Assembly: GCA_905182995.1 (NCBI GenBank)
Contig: CAJJDP010000010.1
Location: 186,001 to 250,000 of the forward strand
Length of the DNA stretch: 64,000 bases
Reading direction: 5' to 3'
Source of the DNA: Paramecium octaurelia
Lineage: Eukaryota; Ciliophora; Oligohymenophorea; Peniculida; Parameciidae
Numbering within the stretch: position 1 is the stretch's first letter; every line of letters starts with the position of its first letter. The position numbers and the translations under genes are program-made. Under the pieces are notes generated by a model. That model had not been told where the DNA came from. It ran no database searches and saw only the letters and a program-made list of their open reading frames with translations. Shown one piece after another: positions 1-11,535 of this stretch.

Positions 1-124
1 TTCAACAATTCAAATATAGTATTACAATGATTAATAATAAATTTGGATTTCTCAGTTAATTGAATGTTATAAAAAAATCTTGATAAGATAAAATATATTA
101 ATTATTTTATTTATTGATAATTAA

Positions 125-725
125 ATGAACCATTAATAATCCACTTAGTTGATTCAAAAGTATGCCAAGAATCCATGGCATCATGTTCATTTTGGCAGTG
201 ACAGTCCAAAGTATTATGTTATTTAAATTTAGAATTGTGAATGCTATCATAGAAATCACAAAAGGAAGTAAAGCCAAATATGAGTTGGACAAGGATAGTG
301 GTCTTTTGAAATTAGATAGAGTCTTATTTTCAGCTGTTCATTATCCTGCAAATTACGGATTCATCCCATAAACTTATTGTGATGATCAAGATCCTTTAGA
401 TATTTTAGTGCTATGTTCAGTTGAAATTGAACCAATGTGTTTAGTCGAGGCTCGTGTTATTGGTGTTATGCATATGGTTGATCAAGGAGAAATAGATGAC
501 AAGATAATTGCAGTGGCCAAAAACGATGCATCCTATGCAGGTGTCAACGATTTAAAGGATATTCCATTCCATACTACTTAAGAAATCCAAAGATTCTTTG
601 AAGATTACAAGAAGCTTGAACATAAACATGTGGTTGTTGAGGAATTCAAAGGAAAAGAAGATGCATACAGAATTGTGGAAGAAAGTATCAAGCTGTATGA
701 AGAGAAGTTCTTGAAGAATTTATGA
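125..725 (+). CDS. Soluble inorganic pyrophosphatase (family I)
   Basis: Hydrolyses pyrophosphate to two phosphates, pulling biosynthetic reactions forward; family I enzymes use Mg2+. The 192-aa reading needs TAA/TAG as Gln and removal of a 22-nt intron at 211-232. Visible family landmarks in order: NPWHHV near residue 15, [20 protein letters not shown], the substrate-loop region YPANYGFIP, the acidic signature [23 protein letters not shown], and a C-terminal [12 protein letters not shown]. The Asp cluster (D-x-DPLD and GEIDDK) supplies the metal ligands in this family. The start at 125 is the first in-frame ATG and gives a length typical of the compact soluble enzymes. No targeting sequence is obvious, so it is probably cytosolic. 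Confidence 0.95.
211..232 (+). other. 22-nt intron in pyrophosphatase gene
   Basis: A GTATTATG...TTTAG segment whose removal joins DSPK to IVNAIIEIT and restores the family alignment. It is typical of the very short introns throughout the window. Confidence 0.9.
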
Positions 726-1260
726 TATTCTTAACATCAATACAATCATACAGTCCAAATTAAATATATATATAATATCACCAGGAGCTTATTTATATCG
801 TGTCTTAATTGGCTTTGGCCCTCCATATCTGTATAATATTAATTTTCTAATATTCATTCCTATTACCTATTTATATTCAATAGCATTCTAATATCTTTTA
901 TGTTCAAGCAACCTATTGCTTTTTGGTAGTCAAGATTTGCCATTAAAATTATATTGCTATACTTTTATATAATCAAAAGACAGTGAAAATAATTAATTTT
1001 TTATTAAAGTATCGTTATTTAATTGAATATTTGGGAGAAAATAAAGTTCATAGATTTAAAATTCAGCATTTCATGCTTTATAAGCTTATCTACCATACTA
1101 ATTATCTTTTTTAGGTATAAATATTAAAAATAATTCTATTGATTAATATAATAACTAACTTTAGATTTATACTTGTGTGAATGTGCTTGAATAATCTTTT
1201 CATTTGTTCCAATAATTTGAATTTAAATTAATCTATATATAATTAATAATTATAATTGCA
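726..1260. other. Intergenic, AT-rich
   Basis: Low-complexity AT-rich sequence between two same-strand genes. I see no open frame, RNA gene or repeat that I can support. Confidence 0.6.
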
Positions 1261-1518
1261 ATGCAAAATTTAACATATAATACACTCAATTTACCATCTA
1301 CGCCATAAACTCCTTCTACTCCCACTTTCGAGTATTCTGACTAAGATCAAAGTTCTAAGCATACGTCTCGTAGAACCCTTTTTGATTTAGAGGAAGAATA
1401 CATCATCCACAAGAACCCTATTTTTAGACGAAGGCTTAAGAGCAAATAGAATACTTAAATGGATTCTTCTACCTTTTTAGGCCGAAATCAATTAGAGAAT
1501 GACCTGGAATCGTTGTGA
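1261..1518 (+). CDS. Small unidentified protein, 85 aa
   Basis: An uninterrupted 86-codon frame (with TGA) that uses TAA/TAG as Gln. The N-terminal half is rich in Thr, Ser and Pro (PSTPQTPSTPT); the middle has basic patches (SRR, RRRLKSK) and an acidic patch EEEY. No domain, signal peptide or membrane segment is visible. Composition (Ser/Thr-Pro sites, basic stretch) would suit an intrinsically disordered or phosphorylated protein, but that is inference. The base composition is more balanced than the flanks, which supports real coding. Function unknown. Confidence 0.6.
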
Positions 1519-1785
1519 TTCTACATCGATTATAACTGATATATTAATACATTTACTCAAAATAGAAATCAAAATATCTTAATTATAATTAAATTTAGTA
1601 TTACTTGAGATTTATATATTTATGAGAACAATAAGTTAATTTTATACCAGATATGTATTATAATTAATTATCAATTAAAAATTTACTAAGAACTTAGGGG
1701 AAACATTAATATTTTACAAAAACTAGATTTTTATCATAATGTTTCTACTTCTTATTTATTTAATAAAAACCAAATAAATTCTAAA

Positions 1786-2234
1786 TCATTATTTTTTAGT
1801 TTATTTTAATGCCCCTTTCTTGGGAGGCTTTTTAAATGCCCAATCAACTTGAACTTTTTTACCGCAAATGCCTTCTGATTTATTAATCCCATTAATTGCA
1901 TCAGATGCATGAGTATATTCATTAAATTCAACTAAAGCATATCTATCAAATGTTATTATTAGGTATTATACCCTTTAACAAATCCAGTTCTTCTGTCTAG
2001 ATTCAAATGTAGATTTTTTATTGGTCCATATTTACTAAAAGCATCAAACACATCATCTTCTTGAGCTTCTTCATGAATGCCTTTAACAATCACAATCCAT
2101 CCTTCAATAGCTAAAAATTAATTTTGCCAATTACATTTCATAGGTCCTGGGCCATCATCACTTTCTAAAGATTGGAAATTGCCAGCATCACCTTTATATC
2201 TATCTGGATTATCATTTGTTTATTTTTTGGACAT
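1786..2234 (-). CDS. Exon-junction complex RNA-binding protein Y14 (RBM8A)
   Basis: Y14 pairs with Mago in the exon junction complex and marks spliced mRNA for export and surveillance. Two introns (1943-1971, 29 nt; 2111-2134, 24 nt) must be removed; the product is then 131 aa. The signature GPGP followed by [12 protein letters not shown] near residue 33 matches the Y14 entry to its RRM; the RRM continues with [19 protein letters not shown] (RNP1 region) and ends [11 protein letters not shown]. The C-terminus is Lys-rich. It is divergently arranged with the RING-like gene, with only 24 bp between the start codons. In a genome with so many tiny introns a splicing mark is expected to matter, but that is inference. 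Confidence 0.93.
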
Positions 2235-2258
2235 TAATTAAATAATAACAGAAAAAGT
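2235..2258. promoter_or_regulatory. 24-bp divergent promoter between Y14 and RING-like gene
   Basis: Only 24 bp separate the start codon of the minus-strand Y14 gene (2232-2234) from the ATG I chose for the plus-strand gene (2259). If both starts are right, the promoter must overlap transcribed or coding sequence of one or both genes. A later start for the plus gene would widen the gap. Confidence 0.45.
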
Positions 2259-3335
2259 ATGGTACTCAGTGTATATTCAATAGTGCCTGTAACTAAATTA
2301 TCTATTGAATATAATTTTAGTAAAGGCTACTTAAGAGTATTCAAAAATCCAAAGGCTGCATAATTTTTACTTTTGATTGAATAATTAGCAATTTGGAAGT
2401 AGATTTTAATGTTGACTGAGATTTATGAATATTTGGAAAAAAATCCATTTCATAAAAAAGAAACATTGAAAATTTATTATTTTCGACATACAGTATATTA
2501 ATTAAGAGGATTGATTTTTAAGTTGAAAGCAGGTTTAAGTCCTCAATTAGCAATTACAATATTTTATAAAAAAACATCAGTATGTTTAGAAGGATTTGCA
2601 TTGGCTTATAAGTAACTAAGTAAAAAGACTCTAATTGTGAAGGCTGGATTTAGATTTGTAAAAATGAATTATAAAAAAAACTATTACCCAAAGGAAATAG
2701 GAAAAGGATCTAAAGAATTGGTTTATATTGTCGAAGAATTTTAATAATATGGATTTGTCAATTATTCCGGTGAGGTATAATATGGGGAGTTTGATATTTA
2801 AATAACATTAAAGACTTGTTCTGTATGTGGGTTAGCAAAAGTAGATTTAGCAAATAACATTTTTTGTAGACATAGATATTGCGAACATTGTCTAAAAAGT
2901 TACTTTAGAAATAAGTACTCTATTGAATGTCCCATCCTTGGATGCAACGCAAAACTAATAAGGAAATTGATCACCTTAAAAAATCAGACATAAAAGAATA
3001 GACCTTAATCTGCTGAAGGATAGAAGAAATAAAATAAAATTTAAGATGCAGAACCAAATGCTGCTACTTTATTGAAGGATCCTAATTGGCCTCCTAAATT
3101 TATTGGGTCTCATGTGCCTAATTATTTGGAATCCTAATTCATTCAATTAAGAAAAATAATTGAATATTAATGTGGAGAAAGACACTTTACTCAGGACGAG
3201 ATAAAAAACAATAATAATTAATGCTCATAATGTCTGATGACATTATGGGATGCTCAAGTTCAGGCTAAATGTAATAGACATTATGTCTGTATTCAATGTA
3301 CATTAAAAGCATAGTAGATATGTTTACTTTGTTGA
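2259..3335 (+). CDS. Protein with two RING-like zinc fingers
   Basis: A 358-aa single-exon reading ending at TGA. The first finger, about residues 189-228, has the pattern CSVC-x11-C-x-H-x2-C-x2-C followed by CPILGC, close to the first RING of RBR-type or simple RING proteins. A second finger ends the protein: CSQC, then CNRHYVCIQC and a final CLLC, again Cys/His paired like a RING. The N-terminal half has no known domain. RING proteins usually act as ubiquitin ligases, but neither finger was tested against a profile, so activity is inference. The ATG at 2259 is the first; a later start (for example at MLTEIYEYLEKN) is possible because the early residues look poorly constrained. Confidence 0.7.
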
Positions 3336-3378
3336 TTAATAATTCATAACTATTATTATTATATACTAATAATTGATA

Positions 3379-5835
3379 TCATCTCTTGGATGAGTGCTTT
3401 GTTTTATCCTTTTTGATTTTTTTAAGAATTTAACTGTAAGTATCAGTATCCTGATATTGTAAAAGTTAAGCAACTTCTCTCTTGAGAGTTTTAGCTGGCA
3501 AAGACTTCTAAATTTATGCAATCTAATTAACTAATTTTTGGTATTTCTAACTTTTCACTTTTGGATTAATTTCTTATTAAGTTTTCTGTTTTTTCTTCAA
3601 TATTTCATTTTGATTTTCTTCTGATTCAAATTCGCTGCTTAAGAGATATTCGCTACTACTAGAAGATGATGAGGGTTAATATTCATGAGCTTTTTCAATT
3701 TCCTATCTTTTTAAGTTATGCAGAATATTTACTTCTATTATTTCTTTGTGATTTAATTAGTTTTCAATTGTAACTTTTTATTCTTCTAGGTACTCTTATG
3801 ATTCTTAAGCTATTATGATTTGACATCTTCATTCCACATAAGTATATCTTGTTCTAATAATTTCCATTTCAATTTTTCTCTTCTCATTATCTAAGAACAC
3901 AACAATCGAAGATTTTCAAAATCAAGTCTTATGGTTTGCATATCCTTAAAATTGCTCAATTACTATTTTACAATAGAAAATCCAGTCCTCTAGAAAATAA
4001 AAATGTTTTACTTATAATTGAGTAGGTTTCTTTTTGTATAATTATTCTTCAGTCAAAGGTCTAACATATTTTTCAAAAATTGAATCCTTGGTCAATTATT
4101 CGAGATCACCTCCACAAATTGTAAACAGATCTTTCAATTTAATCATGATATCATTTCTTTGACATCTTGAACAAAAACAAATGGCCTAGATACTTGATAT
4201 ATGGGATGTACTTAACAAAAGGGACAAACCCAGTCAGTTTTCTAAACTACTTCTTCGATTTTAATTTCATAGTTCTACTTTAAGCACATTCTACAAAATT
4301 TCCTTTGACATATTAATTCCCCATCTATACAATTCAAAAAATAAAATACTATTCTTTGAATAAATGCTATAAGCTGTTTTCTTTCTGTTGGGAACTTATC
4401 TTCGACTTGTTATTCCTTCCTCATCCACTAAAATTACTGATTATAATTTATACATTAAGAGAATAAATAGGAATCTGTCATTTATGAAGTTATAATTGGC
4501 AATCCCATTGTACTGCTTCGATAATTACAAGATATTAGGTATTCCTCTCTAAATAGCATTTTACAATGATGACATGCTTCATAACGTGATAAATTAGAAT
4601 CATTCTCATTCTAAGATGATATTTTAGATTCTTTTGTGAGGTTTTTGTTTATTAAAGGATTAGGTTTCTATCTATGATGCTATACCTAGTTTATCCCAAT
4701 GAACTTTGATATTTTTGTATAAATACGTTTTGAGAGATATGGGAATACTTAGTTTTTTGGGGAATATTGTAAAACTTAAATAAGGATGTATCTCTTAACT
4801 TATCTAACTCATACATCAGGTCTTCTTAAATGTTAATATTGTTTGAATTTAAAGCTTATTCAAATGCTACACAAAAGGTATACCCGTTTGAAGAATGAGT
4901 AGTACTTACTACTTTCACAATAGATTCAGCTGTTTATCTGTAATCCAATTATTCTAAACTTTTTCTCAAAAAGTTGAGCAAGGCTTCATTGTTATAGATA
5001 ATTTAATTTTTACTGAGTCCATTATTGTTGCGTGCTTATTTATATATATGAACCTAGGTGCCAAATACATTTAATGGTTATTCAGATTTAATTTTGTAAT
5101 TTAAATTTTATAAATCTAATTTATTTGATTTGTTGAGTTATTGCAATTCTGCAGTATATTCTTAAAGTTATTAGAATATTTCATCTTTCTGACCAGTTCT
5201 TAATTCAATTTATTCATTCAACTTATCTAATAGTTTATCTAATTAAGCATTTTCTTATATCAACGAACTTATCTTAATAAATTATTACCTTATACTTTTT
5301 TAATTAAATTTAACCATGGATTTCTATTTCATATAATATAATTTATCGATTTAGGGGATTTTTAAATCTTTGGCTTTATGAATAAGTCCACTCAGCCTAA
5401 TATGTTTTTAAATATTTTCCTTATAAGTTGCATTTTCTGATTAGAAATACTACTTATTTAAGATTTATTTTGCTTAATAAAACTTGTAATCTGCATATTT
5501 CACAGGAATTTAGGTGTGTATGATGTCTTCATTAATAGCCTTGAGATAATCAAGTCGCTCATATTCAGGTTCATCAATTTTCTTGAAGTATACTTAATTA
5601 ATGTGTCTCCAAAAATAACATAAAATGTATTCGTTCTAATACGAACTGTTGATGTGTGAATTATTCTAAGAGGTTCTAATTTTCAGTTTCCGTCTATTCG
5701 TATTGAAAATTGACCTTACTTGGAATATTTATCATAAATATCAAAATTCCCATTCTTTTTATCTAACTTTATTATTTTCTCAAGATTATTTTTGTTTTAG
5801 TTTTTATCAACATTCAATTAATTATCTTCGCTCAT
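3379..5835 (-). CDS. zf-4CXXC_R1 (CDCA7/R1-type) zinc-finger protein
   Basis: A large (about 750-790 aa) charged protein. It starts MSEDNQLNVDKNQ, has long helical Gln/Lys-rich stretches, and carries in its second half a Cys-rich domain: CHHC, LISC, then ICQRKFCRMCLKQNYE, WVCPFCQAICFCSRCQRND. The last part is the hallmark of the zf-4CXXC_R1 family (monoamine-oxidase repressor R1, CDCA7 and plant relatives), which binds DNA and in CDCA7 partners the HELLS remodeller. Introns placed with good support: 5694-5719, 4186-4211 (its removal creates the CQAICFCSRC motif) and, less surely, 4704-4726 and a 22-nt one near 3988-4010. Exon structure between about 3700 and 3990 is not resolved. The C-terminus has a Ser run followed by an acidic stretch, then a basic tail. 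Chromatin role is family-based inference. Confidence 0.72.
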
Positions 5836-6448
5836 TCCTAAAGTAATATTGTGTAATAGGTAAATATAAACGTATATAGGAATATTAAAAGAATATTAAA
5901 CAATATTCTTACAATGAAACCATACCTTCCTTTTATTTCCTTACTCCTCAAAAAGAGTGTTATTTAATAAATAAAATAATAAATTCTTGTATAATTTATA
6001 TTAATCAACTATCCAATAATATTTACACCCAGCCAATCAAAGCATTCTCTCCCTTTGAAGAACACAAATTGATTATTATACAGATATATATTTATATATA
6101 CATTATTCACTAACAAACTTTTCAAATATAAATGGACCCAAAGTTCGAAACTCAATGTATGCTTATAAATTACGAAATGTAAAATACTGTTTTTTCATTT
6201 CTGAAAACACATTTTTAATGATATCAATATAAATAAAATTAAATCATCCTTGTTAAATTAAGACATCCATTCAAATTCTACTAAATATGTCAAAACAATA
6301 ATTAATATTAAATTAAAATATCATGAATACTTAAGCAAAATTTTCAATTGCTTTAGTGTCTATAAGTATTTGTATGCATATAAATTTAACCTATTTAAAC
6401 AGAATTTTGGAACTATTTAAATAATAATAAATTTATATAAATTATTAA
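5836..6448. other. Intergenic, AT-rich
   Basis: Divergent intergenic region between the zinc-finger gene (minus) and the LC1 gene (plus). Contains short AT runs and no supported feature. Confidence 0.6.
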
Positions 6449-7077
6449 ATGGCAAAGACAACTTGTGCAAAAGCTCTCTAAAATTGGGAGCAAGAACATC
6501 CAGGTGAACAACCATCTGAAGCAGAAGATATTAGATTAATATTCTAAAATCCTCCTCTTGACAAATTGGATCCTCCAGTTTTAAATACATTAGCTAAAGT
6601 TAAACGCTTATCCCTTTCTTCAAATGCTATAGAGAAGATGGTCAATCTTCCTGGGTTAAGGCAGATAGAAATCCTTTCGTTATCGAGAAACAATATAAAG
6701 AAGATAGCTGGATTAGAAGAAATAGGATAAACATTAAAAGAGCTATGGTTGAGTTACAATTACATAGAAAGGCTTGATGGTCTATAACCATGTGTTAAAT
6801 TGCATACCCTCTATATTGGTAATAATAGAATCAAAATTTGGGATGAAGTTGATAAATTGAAGGACCTTCCTGAAATTGCCAATGTTCTATTTGTAGGTAA
6901 TCTTTAATTTAAATAAAAGGAAATCCTATTTATGAAAACTAGAAAGATGATCCTAAATTGCTTGTTCTCAAAAGAATAACCACTTTAAAAAATGTGGATG
7001 GTACTGTTGTTGATGACTCATTAATGGAAAAGGTTAAAGCTTTGGGAGATGGAGTTCCTACAACCACTGTCAAGTGA
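6449..7077 (+). CDS. Axonemal outer-arm dynein light chain 1 (LC1/DNAL1)
   Basis: LC1 is the leucine-rich-repeat light chain that sits on the motor domain of outer-arm dynein and helps control ciliary beating. The 201-aa product begins MAKTTCAKALQNWEQEHP and shows the LRR series LSLSSNAIEKM, LSLSRNNIKKIAGLEE, LWLSYNYIERLDGL, LYIGNNRI, then VLFVGNPIYEN after a 23-nt intron at 6897-6919. The ending KRITTLKNVDGTVVDD matches the LC1 C-terminus. Length is close to animal DNAL1 (about 190 aa). The LRR order and flanking helices make this a confident call. Confidence 0.95.
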
Positions 7078-7214
7078 CAATTATTAATAATATAATTATT
7101 AACATATAGCCCTTTCCAATTCATTCTGATTCCTCATATGCATTCAATTTGTTGTGATTCATGATTATTGTAAATAAATATATTTCTGAATGACACATTA
7201 ACTCATTATTAATA

Positions 7215-8111
7215 ATGCAAGGAACATTGATTATTAGGCCTTTTAAGGCTAACTTGACTAAAGATACTGAAATATTTGGAAAAATGGTACTTTATTATAT
7301 TTGAACATAATGCTAGGATCCCTTTGTCATTGTTAAAATGGGAAATTAAAATTAAAATACATCCGTCGCTAATGAAGCTGGCAAAACTCCTGTTTGGAGT
7401 AATGTTTTTACATTCAGAAAAACTTATGAAAACCTAATTGAATTTGAAGTGTGGGATGTAATTCAATTATATTATCCAGTACGATCAAGGCTCAAAAAAT
7501 GATCTAATCGGCTAAGCTTCCTTTCCTATAGCATAAGTTGAGCAAACAAGATAATTTTAAGGACCAATCCCTTTGATGTATAAAGGAAAATCCGCTGGAG
7601 AATTACACGTTATAATTGAATTTCATCCAGATGGGCAAGGACAAGGCTTTCCATAACAGCCCTAATAAATGGGCTATCCATAATAACCAGGCTTTCCTCA
7701 TCAACCTGGTTATCCACCATAATAAGGTCATCCTCCTTAGCCTGGTTATCCACCTCAAGGTCATCCACCTTAACCAGGGTATCCTCCTTAACCAGGTTAT
7801 CCACCTTAACCTGGTTATCCACCATAATAAGGTTACCCACCTTAACCTGGTTATCCCCAATAACCTGGATATCCTCACCCACAACCCGGTTATCCTCAAT
7901 AATAGATAGCCGTGGTGTAAATTAAATTTAATCCAAATTGTCATGAGTAATTAAATATTATAAATTTAGTTGTCACGGAACAGGAAGAATAATGAAAAAA
8001 GGTAAACAAAAATTCTGTAAGGACTGTTATAAACATGCTGGAATATGTTATAAATGTGGTGGAACTGGCTATAATCAAAAGAAGGGAAAAGTTTGTAAGT
8101 GTAAGAAATGA
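7215..8111 (+). CDS. C2 domain - GYPPQ repeat - Cys-rich finger protein
   Basis: A 273-aa three-part protein after removal of introns 7287-7316, 7458-7479 and 7947-7969. Residues 1-120 form a C2-like beta domain (GTLIIRPFKANLTK, DPFVIVKMGN, EFEVWDYDQGSKNDLIGQA, AGELHVIIEF); such domains bind membranes, often with Ca2+, and the Asp pair in WDYDQ is a plausible ligand. Residues about 121-205 are tandem GYPPQ-type repeats. The C-terminus is Cys-rich: CHDCHGTGR, FCKDCYKHAGICYKCGGTGY and CKCKK, resembling the CxxCxGxG zinc modules of DnaJ and related proteins. All three introns are needed for continuity (the first two contain or precede in-frame TGA). The combination is unfamiliar to me; a membrane-associated adaptor is only a guess. 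Confidence 0.82.
7669..7896 (+). repeat. Tandem GYPPQ(P/Q) coding repeat
   Basis: About a dozen imperfect 15-24-bp units encoding variants of GYPPQP, GYPPQQ, GHPPQ and GYPQQ. Synonymous variation between units (CCA/CCT, TAA/CAA for Gln) shows that the repeat is old and held at protein level rather than a fresh slippage product. Confidence 0.85.
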
Positions 8112-8320
8112 GATATATATAAAATATAATTAAATATATAATCAATCAATATACATTAAAATTAGAAAATGGTGCAAAAAATATCACTATCAACAAAATT
8201 TATTTTCTTCTAACCTTCAGAATAAAATATAGGATACATAAATAGAGATAATAAGTTAGATTTAATAATTACTCCTCAGTAGATACTATTAGATTTTTTT
8301 TTATATATAATTAATTATCA

Positions 8321-9186
8321 TCATAAACTCTTTAGACTTTCATTTTGAGCGAATTCTCCTTCTAAATCATCATCATTAAAATTATTGTCATCATCTATTT
8401 AAATGATAACAATACCTGGTAAAAATTCAATATTTTAATTTTAACAATTAGTTTCTTAATTCAATTTGTAAGCTTCATTCAAAAAGGCTGGTACATCCTC
8501 AATTTCATAAAGATCGACAACAATACAGTCCTTTCAATTAACAGTTAGTTATTACCTTCTTTTAATGAATCATTTCAGAGCATACACGGCAGCAAGTAAC
8601 TTTATGCTTCATGCAAAAGAAATGTTTCACTCTGTCATTATGGAATTCACAAAATTCAAGTCCTGAATCTGGATCAACTTAGGGATATTGATTTTATTGT
8701 TATTATCTGATTTTCTATGCTTAGACTGCTGATTATTGAAATTATGTAAACAAATATTATTAAGAATCTATAACATCAGTCCCTCCATGAAACCTGCTTT
8801 TCTTATTTATCTCTTCAGCTATTTTTGTGAAAATTGTGTGGTTTATCTAAATTTTGATAATATTGATACCGGTAATCTTTCAATTGAATCAAGATGTTTA
8901 ACTAATTTCAAGCAAAGTGGGCATCGTACTCTTCTGTTTCTAAAACTCATTAATTTAAGTATAATAACCTATAGAAATTGCCTAAACATTATGTACAAAT
9001 AGTATGACCACAATGAATAAGTATTCTAGGTAATCTATCTTTGATATTGTAATCTTATTTGCATAATAGACACTATTTTTGATTAATCAATTTTCCAATG
9101 AACATATTGATCTTATCTAAATATTCATCAGATGGATTATTAGATTATTCAAAGAAATACTGGGTTGGATTTTGAATCACTTTCAT
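8321..9186 (-). CDS. RING and B-box (TRIM-like) zinc-finger protein
   Basis: A 261-aa protein after removing introns 8940-8968 (29 nt), 8768-8793 (26 nt) and 8531-8555 (25 nt). The RING lies at about residues 43-95: CLLCKQDYN, HCGHTICTQCLGNFY and RRVRCPLC, giving C3HC4 spacing. A Gln-rich linker follows, then a B-box-like finger CEFHNDRVKHFFCMKHKVTCCRVC ending MIH. RING plus B-box is the core of TRIM-type ubiquitin ligases; there is no obvious coiled coil or C-terminal substrate domain, only an acidic tail. Ligase activity is inferred from family. Its start lies 55 bp from the divergent ankyrin gene. Confidence 0.85.
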
Positions 9187-9241
9187 TTTTGTTAATGTTA
9201 AAATTTGAATTTTATATTATTAAATAATAAGAAATCCAAAA
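9187..9241. promoter_or_regulatory. 55-bp divergent promoter region
   Basis: Start codons of the RING/B-box gene (minus) and the ankyrin gene (plus) face away from each other across 55 bp of almost pure A/T, which must hold both promoters unless these extend into coding sequence. Confidence 0.5.
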
Positions 9242-10192
9242 ATGAATATTAACAGCAATAGCAAACCTACACTATAAGAATATTTGGATAAATTAAAGCA
9301 AATTCAGGATGCTAATAATCGTAGATTAAGTTAGGCAAAATCCTAATCAAATACCTCAAAAATCATGACCCCAAAACCTGTCTCATAATTAAAATAGCAG
9401 ACCAAATCATCTACGGATCGTTCTCATTCAACACATAAACTACTGCCTTTTTTTTAAAATAAGAAAGTATCAGGTTCAAAAAGATAAACAAGCCAAGCAG
9501 ATGAACCTAAAATGCCAATTTCAAGTTAAGGAATTACAAAGACAGTAGAAGCATTATCTCCAAGAACTACAGAATTGTAAGACATTAAAAAATAATTAAA
9601 CCAATGGTTTATAAAGGAAAGCAAAAATAATAATACTGGAGGTTGTCTTTAACTTTTGGAACCAACACTTGTTCATAACATACGTAAGCCTAAAAATTAT
9701 TTTAGTTAAATTACCTCCGAGATAAAAGATAAATCCAGAACTTCGAGCATCTTTAACATCCAAAGATATCTCGGATAATTCAGCTTTGCATTATGCAGCA
9801 AAGTATGGAAACGCTTAATTAACTTCTGCCTTAATATTTAAATAGATTCCTATTGATTTGCCTAATAAGGAATTTATGACTCCTCTTATTTTAGCAGCCA
9901 TTCAGTAAGAATCATCGTGTAATTTAGCGGTTAAGAAGAAGTTTTTATGATTCTTATGAATGCTGGAGCAGATATCAATTTTCAAGATTCTGTGGGCAAT
10001 ACATGTTTACATTATTCATGCAAAAATGAGTAAAAATAAATAGTGGAATTACTTTTGAAAAGATAATCAATAAAATTTAAGTATAACAAGGAAAATAAAA
10101 CTCCAGATTTTTATGCTGTTAATGAAGAGATTTAATAATTATTTAGAAATTATAATGAAGATTGTAAAAAACAATGTAAGACTTTTGTATGA
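9242..10192 (+). CDS. Ankyrin-repeat protein
   Basis: A 301-aa product with introns at 9684-9705 (22 nt) and 9905-9927 (23 nt). The N-terminal ~150 residues are Ser/Thr/Gln/Lys-rich and look disordered. The C-terminal half has ankyrin signatures: NSALHYAAKYGN, a following MTPLILAA unit, then MNAGADINFQDSVGNTCLHYSC and VELLLKR. Ankyrin repeats mediate protein binding; no catalytic domain is present in this frame. It ends only 14 bp before the ATG of the following AGC kinase on the same strand, so a functional link or even a single transcript is possible. Its ligand is unknown. Confidence 0.85.
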
Positions 10193-10206
10193 TTTTAGAG
10201 TAAAAA

Positions 10207-11535
10207 ATGAATATGGTCTAAATATAAAACACATAGAATGATGTAATTTTGAAAATGTTTTAGAATAAAAGGGGCTAATTAAATTCTTAGTTATAACAAC
10301 AATAATAAATAACTTTAGCTTCTGCTTAAACTCCTATTCAAATAGCTAGTTATTCCTGTAAAAATTTAACAAATGTTAATAAGTAATCATCCTCTCCTAA
10401 CAATCGTACCCAACAAGAGATAAAGTAAGAAAGATTTAATAAAATCAATTCAACTCATTCATCAAAATAATAATTAACAACAACAATTTCAACCAACTCA
10501 GATTCAATTAAAAACAAGGAAGATGATAAAATAGGTCCTTAATAATTTTAAGTTATTGGTTTGATTGGCAAGGGCAGTTTTGGAGAAGTTTATTTAGTCT
10601 AAAAAAGTAATCAGTTATATGCAATGAAAGTACTTCATAAAAATAGGATAATGAGTAAAATTAAAATATTATGTTAGAACAAAACTTGACTCGATATGCT
10701 TTAACTGAAAGAAATGTATTATCGATAACGTCCCATCCATTTATTGTGAAACTTAGGTTTGCATTTTAAACATAAGATAAATTGTTTATGATACTAGATT
10801 ATTGCCCTGGAGGAGATTTGGGAGAAGTCTTATAAAAGTAAAAGAGACTTCCAGAAAACATAGTTAAAAACTATTTGTGTGAAATAGTTCTAGCCTTAGA
10901 GGACCTACATAAAAGAGATATAATTTTTAGAGATTTAAAACCTGATAATATAGTATTAGATAGTGAAGGGCATGCCTTATTAACAGATTTTGGACTCTCA
11001 AAAGAAGGTATTTTAGAACCAAGCACAGGAGCAAGATCATTTTGTGGATCTGTTGCTTATCTCGCACCGGAGATGCTGAAAAGATGTGGACATGGAAAAG
11101 CTGTAGATTGGTATTTATTGGGTGTTGTAATGTATGAACTTTTGGTTGGGTTACCACCTTATTATGCTAATAATAGGGAGGAGTTATTCTATAACATAGA
11201 AAACGCATCACTAAAAATACCTTCTTACATTTCACACGAAGCTAGAAATCTGTTAAAAGCAGTAACCATTCTTTAATATTTAGTTATTACAAAGAAATCC
11301 TGCTAAACGTTTAGGATCTGGGAAAGGAGACTCAGAAGAAATAAAAGCTCATCAATACTTTTAGGATGTTGATTGGGATGTTGTTTATAATAGAGAATTG
11401 CCTTTGCCAAAACCAAATAGAAAAATTCGAATAAATACTCACATTGATGGAAACGTATTTGATATGCAAAGTATTGTTGATGAACCTAAAGCTCATTTGG
11501 GAGGATGGACTTTTGTTAGTAATGATAAGTTATGA
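10207..11535 (+). CDS. AGC-family Ser/Thr protein kinase
   Basis: A 427-aa kinase after removal of introns 10655-10677 (23 nt) and 11262-11283 (22 nt). A Gln/Ser/Asn-rich N-terminus precedes the catalytic domain: glycine loop [11 protein letters not shown], lysine in YAMKVLHK, catalytic loop [20 protein letters not shown], activation segment [13 protein letters not shown], and [15 protein letters not shown]. The C-terminal extension continues [10 protein letters not shown] and ends with a hydrophobic-motif-like [12 protein letters not shown], as in S6K/PKA/AKT-type AGC kinases. RDLKPDN (not RDLKxxN of Tyr kinases) indicates Ser/Thr specificity. The upstream regulator is unknown. The last 98 bp are repeated after the n at 12634. 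Confidence 0.93.

Noticed and set aside
7603..7944. Minus-strand Trp/Leu/Arg-rich and Val/Asp-rich frames
   Set aside because: Shadows of the GYPPQ-coding repeat; their repetitive composition comes from the plus-strand gene.
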